12,334 nucleotides of DNA, from positions 1 through 12,334 of the forward strand of contig JAWOGQ010000089.1 of assembly GCA_046496745.1 (NCBI GenBank), given 5' to 3'. A model generated the notes under the pieces. That model ran no database searches and was not told the origin of the DNA. It saw nothing but the letters and a program-made list of their open reading frames with translations. The number at the start of each line of letters is the position of its first letter. The stretch's first letter is position 1. The DNA comes from JBNJGT01 sp046496745 (lineage in GTDB: Archaea; Nanobdellota; Nanobdellia; Woesearchaeales; JACJVW01). Both the position numbers and the translations under genes were made by a program. This document shows positions 6,525 to 12,334 of this stretch, in pieces.

Positions 6525-7246
6525 TATTCTCAGATATTGACGGGACCCTAATCCACAGGATAGAGGAAGAAGGAACACAACCTGCTGGTTCAGGAAGATA
6601 TATCTCTACCAGGACGATTGACCTTATACAGGAATTGCAGCAAAAGGATCAGTTCATATTGATTACGGGAAGAAGGAAGTCAGGTTATGACCAGATAGCA
6701 GATGTTATCCCTCATGATTATGCAATCATTGAGCATGGAGGGGTTATCATCTCTGAGGGTGTTGATGAGAGATGGTTCGAACGAGTAGGTGACACAATCG
6801 GGAAACCGGGAGAGTATTCCGGACCTTTATGGGATTATGCTGAGACGCTCAGATCAGAAGGGTATAAGATCGATTCTGAAGGGAGGATCGCATCTTTCAG
6901 GGTTTACAATACAGAACCAGTCCTTACGGGTGGAGAGCTTGAGAAGCTCTTTGAAAAGCTCGATAAAGAGACTGAGGGGACTGGTATGAAAGTGATAATC
7001 AATGAGAATATGCTTGATGTCATACCCAGGGCTGCAGGAAAAGCCAATGCAATAAGATTCCTTGGTTCAGATTATTTGGCGATAGGAGATAACCTTAATG
7101 ACATTGACATGCTTGAGTCATCCAATTATGCACTTTGTCCAGGAAATGCGCTTGATGAGATAAAATCATTGGCAGACTATGTATCGCCATATAGTTATCA
7201 TAAAGGAACAGAGGATGTATTAGAGCACCTGAAAAATGGATTTTGA
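6521..7246 (+). CDS. HAD-IIB phosphatase, sugar-phosphatase type
   Basis: A 241-residue haloacid-dehalogenase-superfamily hydrolase of subclass IIB (Cof, sucrose-phosphate phosphatase, mannosyl-3-phosphoglycerate phosphatase group). Motif I is DIDGT with nucleophile D5 and acid D7, motif II is T49 in LITGRR, motif III is K174 in AAGKANAI, and motif IV is GDNLNDIDML with D190 and D194. The cap domain occupies about residues 75-165, as expected for IIB. It removes phosphate from a phosphorylated sugar or glycerate derivative; the cap decides which and I cannot read it. It is translationally coupled at both ends, by a 4-base overlap with the regulator gene and an 11-base overlap with the next phosphatase, so the two enzymes are probably made together and may act on related substrates. 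Confidence 0.88.
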   Translation: MIFSDIDGTLIHRIEEEGTQPAGSGRYISTRTIDLIQELQQKDQFILITGRRKSGYDQIADVIPHDYAIIEHGGVIISEGVDERWFERVGDTIGKPGEYSGPLWDYAETLRSEGYKIDSEGRIASFRVYNTEPVLTGGELEKLFEKLDKETEGTGMKVIINENMLDVIPRAAGKANAIRFLGSDYLAIGDNLNDIDMLESSNYALCPGNALDEIKSLADYVSPYSYHKGTEDVLEHLKNGF

Positions 7247-8009
7247 AAAGATTTTTGCAGAAGCTGCAGAGCTGATAACAAATACTGAGTCAGAAAAGAC
7301 TGGCAAATTCTGGTATAAAGAGAATGATACATCTGCAAGCTCAATTGTCACTGAGACTGATGTTGCAATAGAAAAAGAACTCATAAGGTATTTCAATGAA
7401 AAGATGCCTGATTACAGCATACTCTCAGAAGAGTCCGGTTTCCAGAACAGAGGTTATGATAAGGTCATTGTCATAGACCCCCTGGATTGCACCAAAGGAT
7501 TCCACGAGGGAAAAGGGAATTACGGATCATTCATCGCAATCTATGAGAAAGGGATCTGTATTGCGGGCATGGATTTGCATATCCCGAGCAGGCAGTTCCT
7601 CATGGGAAGTTCGGAGATAAAAAGCACTATAGAGAAAGAAAAGACTGGGTTTTTCTATGCGGAGATTCCGGAGAGAACAAAAAACCGAGAAGAACTGATA
7701 AACAGGCTGAACGAGTTGGGGATGCCTATCAAAAGCGAAGCCCATGTGCTAAACAAGGCGTATACTTTCTTAGGTAAATATGAAGGTCTGCTGCATTCCT
7801 GCTGGTCTTATCATGATCTTGCTGCGGCTCCATTATTTGGCAGACTTACAGGCTATAAAGTGACTGATGCAAAAGGGCAGGAATTTGAGCCGCTTGATTT
7901 CAAAAGGGTCTCTGGTATGTATCCGAATAATGCCTATTCTGTACCTGTGGTGATTGCCAGGCCTGAACTGCATGAAAAGGTTATAAATGCGATCAAGGAC
8001 TTTTTCTAA
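7236..8009 (+). CDS. Inositol-monophosphatase-family phosphatase
   Basis: A 257-residue metal-dependent phosphatase of the inositol monophosphatase / fructose-1,6-bisphosphatase / CysQ superfamily. Metal-site motifs are visible: SEESG 64-68, D81 and D84 in IDPLDCTKGF, and D194 in WSYHDLAAAP. The usual glycine after the second aspartate (DPxDGT) is cysteine here (DPLDCT). The lysine-glycine-phenylalanine that follows is closer to CysQ-type enzymes than to classic IMPases. Candidate substrates are inositol phosphate, fructose bisphosphate, histidinol phosphate or PAP, and sequence alone does not choose. The ATG at 7236 lies inside the end of the HAD gene. It is the last gene of the operon and is followed by a converging gene. 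Confidence 0.85.
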   Translation: MDFEKIFAEAAELITNTESEKTGKFWYKENDTSASSIVTETDVAIEKELIRYFNEKMPDYSILSEESGFQNRGYDKVIVIDPLDCTKGFHEGKGNYGSFIAIYEKGICIAGMDLHIPSRQFLMGSSEIKSTIEKEKTGFFYAEIPERTKNREELINRLNELGMPIKSEAHVLNKAYTFLGKYEGLLHSCWSYHDLAAAPLFGRLTGYKVTDAKGQEFEPLDFKRVSGMYPNNAYSVPVVIARPELHEKVINAIKDFF

Positions 8010-8118
8010 GTGCATCTATGACTGTTTTGATACATCCAACTCCGGTATCAGAACTACATTCATCTTTTGGGATCATCGCATGAGACTGCAAAGGAGCATT
8101 GAGATTCACGAAGGGCAC

Positions 8119-9111
8119 CTAGCATTTTGCTTCTTTGTTACCTTCGCAAGTATTGTTATAGATTTCTTGTGGTTCTACAAGCACCTTGATTCCTAGGTTA
8201 TTATTGATTATCCTATTATTGTGGATAATATTATTCCTTCCGTAAGTCACATTGTTCACTGTATTTCCACCTATCCTGATTCCTGCCCCTAGGTTATCAT
8301 ATATGTAGTTATATCTGATTGTGTTATTGCTGCCCCTCACAGAGATTCCTCCTGACTCTGGATCCTTTTGTCCTGTGCAGTTATTATATTCTATCAGGTT
8401 ATTGTCCGCTCCTTCTTTGATGTCGATGCATTCGTTTCCTTTTGTATTAAAATAGTTATGATGTATCCAGTTGTTGCTGGACTTATCCGGACCGGATGTT
8501 GGGTTTTTATCTTGATCCCATTGAGTGCTTGATGTACCTACATATATGCCTTCACCGTTTTTCCCGCTTCCATTGAATTTGAAGTCATACACACCAATAT
8601 TGATAAATCTGGAATATGCAATCTCAGCCCCTCTACAATAGTATCTTAACCTTACTGCTTCACCCCCTGAGTTCTTCAGAGTCATATTTATAAGCTTGAA
8701 TCCTCTGATTCCTTGTTTCTCTTCCTGGCCAAGAACATATACCAATTTATTAGTATATGACGATCTGGAATCACCATCTCCTCTGAGTCCATCTATTGTA
8801 AATCCTTCCATGTGGATATGATCGTGGAATATCCGGACTGTCCGATATCTTTCGTCTCCTTTCAGGATGGCTTCTTTAGGTCCGCGTATCACTATTGGAT
8901 TGTTCTTCTTTCCGTCTCTCCGAGTCTCAAAGCTTTGATTGTAGATCCCTGCTTCCAATTCGATAATATCTCCAGGTTCAGTGATATTCAAGACTTCCTG
9001 TATCGACTCGTTGGGTGAGACTTTGTATACTTTATGGTTTGTCATCATAACTATAAGAATCACTACTGTAAGAATCACTAATCCAGCCAAGATCATAGTG
9101 GATTTCTTCAT
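8119..9111 (-). CDS. Membrane-anchored or secreted parallel beta-helix protein
   Basis: About 330 residues. MKKSTM is followed by a hydrophobic segment at ~6-23, a signal anchor or signal peptide, placing the rest outside the cell. The body has the look of right-handed parallel beta-helix (PbH1/NosD-like) proteins: an opening GDIIELEAGIY and PIVIRG, then repeated asparagine ladders such as NNLIEYNN, NNTIRYNY and NNIIHNN between ~210 and 320. Related folds are found in polysaccharide lyases and surface carbohydrate-binding proteins; the GEGIYVG, ECIDIKEG and SGGISVRGS blocks are typical of uncharacterised lyase-like members. I choose the ATG at 9111 rather than a GTG at 9267 because a lysine-rich start before the hydrophobic segment fits an export signal. 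A weak TATA-like CATTAAGAAT lies 22-31 bases upstream. It converges on the phosphatase operon. Confidence 0.8.
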   Translation of the reverse strand: MKKSTMILAGLVILTVVILIVMMTNHKVYKVSPNESIQEVLNITEPGDIIELEAGIYNQSFETRRDGKKNNPIVIRGPKEAILKGDERYRTVRIFHDHIHMEGFTIDGLRGDGDSRSSYTNKLVYVLGQEEKQGIRGFKLINMTLKNSGGEAVRLRYYCRGAEIAYSRFINIGVYDFKFNGSGKNGEGIYVGTSSTQWDQDKNPTSGPDKSSNNWIHHNYFNTKGNECIDIKEGADNNLIEYNNCTGQKDPESGGISVRGSNNTIRYNYIYDNLGAGIRIGGNTVNNVTYGRNNIIHNNRIINNNLGIKVLVEPQEIYNNTCEGNKEAKC

Positions 9112-9383
9112 CTGTGTATTGAATATCTCAGTATTCTTAATGGTTTTGTTAGTGAGTCTCTGCCAGGAGATAATACTTTGATGATAATAATCAGGTCGAA
9201 AATGATAGTTACATTTCAACAAGTGCGTCGCAGAGGTTTTGTTCCAAAGGAACGCTGAAAACAACACTGCAACGCCAGTTGCACTTTATCGCACGAGAAT
9301 TACGAAGCAATGTACGCAGTTTGCCGTGACTCCTTGAAAGTGTAAAAGTAGACTTTTGCAGTCATGCGCATATATTAGCTTTA
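9112..9383. other. 272-base spacer with hairpins, no clear gene
   Basis: This gap between the DUF1365 stop and the beta-helix start holds no ORF I trust. Its middle, roughly 9220-9350, is less A/T-rich than the other spacers. It contains inverted repeats: gttttgttcc / ggaac..aaaac at 9236-9262, tgcaac / gttgca at 9268-9283, and aaaagt / actttt near 9343-9356. On the minus strand a TATA-like stretch (CTAATATATGC, 9368-9378) would start transcription near 9346 and run through the hairpins towards the beta-helix gene. It could be a structured leader, a small RNA or a degenerate dispersed repeat. I cannot name a known RNA family. Confidence 0.35.
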
Positions 9384-10205
9384 CTAATCTGACTTTATAT
9401 GGGAAAGAATCTTCTTATCGGTCTCCTTTTTCTTGTTAAACGGTACTTTCTTCAATGCTAACTTCAGGGCCTGGTAGTGGATCAGCACGATTATCAGTAC
9501 TGTCATAAATGGGTAGCGGAATAACAAGTAAAAAAGTCTCCAGCCAGTAATCTCTTTTCTTGAACCAAGCAAGCGGGCCTTGAGGATCTTTTCCTTTTTT
9601 TGTGAATCAACTTCCATATCAATTCTTTTACCAGGGGTATTGAACCTCCAATGGATATCAGTATCATAGTCTATAAATGGTGAGATATAGTAGTTCTTCT
9701 GTTGGGTATCTGTGTGAATCTTATTCTTTGGATTAACTTTAGTATAATACATCTTCTGGTCATGGCAGGTATTATTAACTTCAGAGAATAGGGCGCGTAG
9801 TTTTCCATCCTTATCAAAGCAATAATAGAAACTGACGGGGTTGAATACATAGCCAAACATGCGGCAATTGGTGAGTAGGTATACTTTTCCAGGATCAAAG
9901 TCTAGCTTCAATTCCTTGATCATTGTCTTTATCCGATCTCTTGTGTTCTTCTTATCATATTTCCTCGCATCATACCGTATCTTCTCCTGCGCAATCTTTT
10001 TTGCAGTCCCTTTCGCCTTGAGGAACTTGAAGTGATCCCTGTCAAAGAAGCTGAATATGCTCCATCTGTTGTATCCGAAAAGCTTTAGCTTATAAAGCTT
10101 TTCAAGCTCATCTAGATCGATGCACCACATGAAAATCTGATAGGAGAACCTGTTCTTGTTAGGCCGTTCGTGGTAGATTCTTCCCTGGTAGATGCATGAG
10201 TTCAT
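9384..10205 (-). CDS. DUF1365 family protein
   Basis: A 273-residue protein of the DUF1365 (COG3496) family. Family blocks are visible: the opening YQGRIYHERP and a tryptophan-cysteine-isoleucine-aspartate strand, MFGYVFNPVSFYYC at 116-129, EVNNT 142-146 with H148, SPF 175-177, and the late YPFMT plus IHYQALKL (231-249) in a hydrophobic, probably membrane-associated segment. The biochemical function is unsettled. In bacteria the gene nearly always accompanies a COG2907 FAD oxidoreductase and a cyclopropane-fatty-acid-synthase-like methyltransferase, and it is thought to act in acyl-chain modification. The ATG overlaps the stop of the oxidoreductase gene by four bases, so it is translationally coupled. 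The tail is strongly basic. It appears to be the last gene of the operon. Confidence 0.9.
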   Translation of the reverse strand: MNSCIYQGRIYHERPNKNRFSYQIFMWCIDLDELEKLYKLKLFGYNRWSIFSFFDRDHFKFLKAKGTAKKIAQEKIRYDARKYDKKNTRDRIKTMIKELKLDFDPGKVYLLTNCRMFGYVFNPVSFYYCFDKDGKLRALFSEVNNTCHDQKMYYTKVNPKNKIHTDTQQKNYYISPFIDYDTDIHWRFNTPGKRIDMEVDSQKKEKILKARLLGSRKEITGWRLFYLLFRYPFMTVLIIVLIHYQALKLALKKVPFNKKKETDKKILSHIKSD

Positions 10206-11398
10206 TGTAACTGCTCCACAACCTTCAAAGCTGAAGAGATGCCATCTTCATGGAAACCATATCGAAAATAACTTCCAGTAAAGAAGATGTTAGTGTCCTT
10301 GTTGATTTCCTGAAGCCTTTTTTGCAATGCAAAATTTTCCACAGAAAAACTGGGATGATGATAGTTCATCTCTTTGACTATATGTCTCTTGGGGATTTTC
10401 TGGAATGGATTTAGTGAAAGGAAATAGTTGGTCTTGGTATCAGGCTTTTGCAGACGATTAAGCCAGTAGATGGTTGATGTATTATTCTTGCTGATGACAT
10501 GGTTCCAGGAGGCCCATGCGTCCTTGAGGGGAGGCATTATAGATGCATCCGTATGAAGTATCGCCTTATTTGGTGTATACGGAAAAGCCTCCAATAATTT
10601 TCTTTTCTTATCCGGCAGATTCGTTATGGTCAGGCTCTCGTCTGCATGACTGGCCAGGATAACACGATCGAAGTTATATGTCCTTTTCCTGGTTGTCAAT
10701 CTCACTTTTGACCCTTGCTCGACTGATGTGACCGGTTCGTTGAGATGGATATCAAGATCAGATCCATTTACAATCTTATGTATATAGGTATCTGAACCAC
10801 CCTTTACCGTGTACCACTGCAATTGCTGATTTATCCCAAGCAGACCATGGTTCTTGAAAAATGGAATCAGTAAGGATATGGGAAATTCATATACCTCTTC
10901 ATGAGGCATTGACCATACAGCAGAAGACATTGGAACCAGATAATTATCAATGAAAAAGTCTGAGAGGCCATGCTCCCTGCAATAATTTCTGATGGTCTGC
11001 GACTTTCCCTTTTTCTTTTGTGCAACCCTAAAGAATCTGTTTATTTGTCTTAAAAATAGCCAGTACCTTGGAGATAGCAGATTCTTCCTTTGTGCAAACA
11101 ACCTCTTGCTGCTATACTGCAAACCAGTATCCATGTTATAAACGGAGAAGGACATGTCACTTTTCTGTTTCTCAACACCCAGCTCCTTGAAAAACCTGAT
11201 AAGGTTAGGATAAGTCTTTTCGTTGAACACTATAAATCCGGTATCCAGCGTAAAACTCTTGTTATGCTTCAGACGGTGAGTATGCGTATGACCTCCAAGA
11301 TAATCATTCTTCTCAAAGATCGATATCTTGTACTTCTCTTTCAGGTAGTGGGCGCAGGCCATACCTGAGATTCCTGATCCAACAATTGCCAGTTTCAT
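10202..11398 (-). CDS. FAD-dependent amine-oxidase-like oxidoreductase (COG2907)
   Basis: A 398-residue flavoprotein. The N-terminal Rossmann fold is clear: VGSGISG with GxGxxG at 7-12, acidic E29 at the end of the second strand binding the ribose, and GGHT at 35-38. A second dinucleotide-binding block GSYFRYGFHEDGISSAL lies near the C-terminus. This pattern and the length match the COG2907 group of predicted NAD/FAD-binding proteins, relatives of amine oxidases and phytoene desaturases. In bacteria these sit with DUF1365 and cyclopropane-fatty-acid-synthase-like genes and are linked to desaturation or oxidation of lipid chains. That role is inference here. Both ends overlap neighbours by four bases (ATGA), so expression is coupled to DUF1295 and DUF1365. 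Confidence 0.92.
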   Translation of the reverse strand: MKLAIVGSGISGMACAHYLKEKYKISIFEKNDYLGGHTHTHRLKHNKSFTLDTGFIVFNEKTYPNLIRFFKELGVEKQKSDMSFSVYNMDTGLQYSSKRLFAQRKNLLSPRYWLFLRQINRFFRVAQKKKGKSQTIRNYCREHGLSDFFIDNYLVPMSSAVWSMPHEEVYEFPISLLIPFFKNHGLLGINQQLQWYTVKGGSDTYIHKIVNGSDLDIHLNEPVTSVEQGSKVRLTTRKRTYNFDRVILASHADESLTITNLPDKKRKLLEAFPYTPNKAILHTDASIMPPLKDAWASWNHVISKNNTSTIYWLNRLQKPDTKTNYFLSLNPFQKIPKRHIVKEMNYHHPSFSVENFALQKRLQEINKDTNIFFTGSYFRYGFHEDGISSALKVVEQLQ

Positions 11399-12129
11399 CT
11401 TAACCTTGGTATCATAGCGGGTGTCTTTCGCCTGTATCTTTGAAATTGCTTGTCATGCAGGTATCTCTTTTCAGCCAATGGTACACCTGAGACAAATCTC
11501 AGCAGAAGAGTGATAGTAAGCCAACTTATTAAAGCTATCGCTGAGACATTAAATGCCATCAAACTTATACCCAACCAGAAAACACTCTCTCCAAAGTAAT
11601 TGGGGTGGCGTGAGTATTTCCATAATCCTTGTTGCATGAATTCCCCTTTTTTCTTTCGCTTCACGAATCTCCGGAGCTGAATATCTGCTGCTGTCTCGTA
11701 GATAAGCCCACCAAAAGCTATGACGGAACCTAATAGAAAAAACCACGAGACTTGAGGGGAGATGTTTATCATGAATATGGGTATTGCAATCACAAGCAAT
11801 AGGGCTGCCTGCAGGACATATATCTGGAAAAACGAGCGTAGATGCACGTATTTCCACTGCTCCCGCCATTCCCTGTACCTTCGGTCTTCTACCCGGGTCT
11901 TTTTTGCCACAATGTAGAATACTATACGGGTGCTCCAGGCAAGGATAATTACAAATAGAATGATTTGGGCAGGACTCCGGGTTTGTGATTCAATCAGTGC
12001 ATGGATTGTCACCTGCAAAAAACCCAAACCCCAGAATATGTCTGCGATTGAATTATCTCTTAGAGCAACGGATAATATGAATAATATAAAGTAAGAAATG
12101 GACAATCCAAAGATAATTTCTCCAATCAT
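11395..12129 (-). CDS. DUF1295 membrane reductase-like protein
   Basis: A 244-residue polytopic membrane protein of the DUF1295 (COG3752) family, distant relatives of steroid 5-alpha reductases and isoprenylcysteine methyltransferases. Signature blocks are SIADIFWGLGF 27-37, the charged EDRRYREWR 81-89, E145, GLWKYSRHPNYFGE 168-181 and SGVPLAEKRY 214-223, with about six or seven hydrophobic segments between. The RHPNYFGE block is the presumed cofactor site in this superfamily; reduction of a lipid double bond with NADPH is the usual guess and is not proven. I start at the ATG at 12129, which overlaps the stop of the DUF2177 gene as ATGA. The longer frame to 12189 would run into that gene. The stop overlaps the next ATG in the same way. 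Confidence 0.9.
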   Translation of the reverse strand: MIGEIIFGLSISYFILFILSVALRDNSIADIFWGLGFLQVTIHALIESQTRSPAQIILFVIILAWSTRIVFYIVAKKTRVEDRRYREWREQWKYVHLRSFFQIYVLQAALLLVIAIPIFMINISPQVSWFFLLGSVIAFGGLIYETAADIQLRRFVKRKKKGEFMQQGLWKYSRHPNYFGESVFWLGISLMAFNVSAIALISWLTITLLLRFVSGVPLAEKRYLHDKQFQRYRRKTPAMIPRLR

Positions 12130-12334
12130 ACCAGACCTTTCACAAAATACCCGATGATCGACAATATTGTACATAACACCGTACCACATGCTATATCAAC
12201 AAATACAAATTTTACTGGATACTTTGCAATGAAGGTGAGGTTGGTGAGATCGTATATTGAGCCGCCCCGCGAGGCCGGCTGTTTCGAGGTGCCTGCCGGA
12301 TGGTTCTTTCGTATAAGGTCGATCGAAGGGCCGC
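12126..12334 (-). CDS. C-terminal part of a DUF2177 membrane protein, junction suspect
   Basis: An open frame enters from the right edge and ends at a TGA at 12126-12128 that overlaps the DUF1295 start. Its last ~45 residues match the C-terminal core of DUF2177 (COG4852) membrane proteins: YDLTNL, then a lysine-tyrosine-proline stretch, VDIACGTVLC and a final hydrophobic helix. In the family a glycine-rich membrane helix precedes YDLTNL. Here the frame instead reads a hydrophilic stretch (PAGTSKQPASRGGS) from DNA that is suddenly about two-thirds GC. I therefore trust 12126-12258 as the DUF2177 tail and doubt the rest. The family often accompanies DUF1295, COG2907 and DUF1365 genes, which fits the operon. 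Confidence 0.7.
   Translation of the reverse strand, partial: GPSIDLIRKNHPAGTSKQPASRGGSIYDLTNLTFIAKYPVKFVFVDIACGTVLCTILSIIGYFVKGLV
12259..12334. other. GC-rich terminal block, possible foreign or chimeric sequence
   Basis: By my count about 50 of these 76 bases are G or C, against roughly 40% in the neighbouring genes. The change coincides with loss of the expected DUF2177 helix. It contains short GC palindromes such as GGCCGGC- and GATCGA-like runs. Misassembly at a contig edge, amplification chimera or a true recombination joint are all possible. Confidence 0.45.

Noticed and set aside
6770..6790. GGTTCGAAC resembling a tRNA T-loop
   Set aside because: It lies within the HAD coding sequence and no acceptor or anticodon stems surround it.
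9112..9267. N-terminal extension of the beta-helix protein from a GTG at 9267
   Set aside because: It would place 52 polar residues before a clear lysine-rich export signal beginning at the ATG at 9111.
12130..12189. Longer DUF1295 start at 12189
   Set aside because: The extension overlaps the DUF2177 tail, whereas the ATG at 12129 gives the same ATGA coupling as the other junctions.

Overview
The window looks archaeal. The tyrosyl-tRNA synthetase is of the archaeal/eukaryotic type, an AbrB-type DNA-binding domain is fused to a PhoU-like helical domain, and at least four genes have an A/T-rich TATA element about 22-32 bases before the start codon with almost no leader. That spacing is the archaeal leaderless promoter pattern. 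The style of the TyrRS and of the RGG-tailed DEAD-box helicase suggests to me a DPANN-like lineage (for example Woesearchaeota), but this is an impression and was not tested. I see no tRNA, rRNA, CRISPR array or insertion sequence.

Positions 1-5516 are all minus-strand. Read in the direction of transcription they hold an M20 metallopeptidase; tyrS; an unrecognised gene broken by two compensating frameshifts; a small P-loop kinase; a doubtful 60-codon ORF; a DEAD-box RNA helicase with an RGG tail; a MESH1/SpoT-like HD hydrolase; and the first codons of a glutaredoxin-like gene leaving the window. Several have their own TATA box, so this is mostly a run of short transcription units. 

Positions 5613-8009 are a plus-strand operon with overlapping genes: the AbrB-PhoU regulator, a HAD-IIB sugar-phosphatase-like enzyme and an inositol-monophosphatase-family enzyme. 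It diverges from the M20 gene across a 96-base promoter region. The combination suggests a regulator controlling two small-molecule phosphatases; the substrate is unknown.

A secreted or membrane-anchored parallel beta-helix protein (8119-9111, minus) follows. Upstream of it is a 272-base spacer containing hairpins and a block that is less A/T-rich than the other spacers.

Positions 9384-12334 (minus) are a tightly coupled operon of the end of a DUF2177 membrane protein, a DUF1295 reductase-like membrane protein, a COG2907-type FAD oxidoreductase and a DUF1365 protein. Every junction is a 4-base ATGA overlap. In bacteria these families cluster with cyclopropane-fatty-acid-synthase-like methyltransferases and are linked to fatty-acyl-chain modification, which makes them notable in an archaeon. 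The last ~75 bases are abruptly GC-rich and replace the expected membrane helix of DUF2177, suggesting a misassembly or recombination junction.
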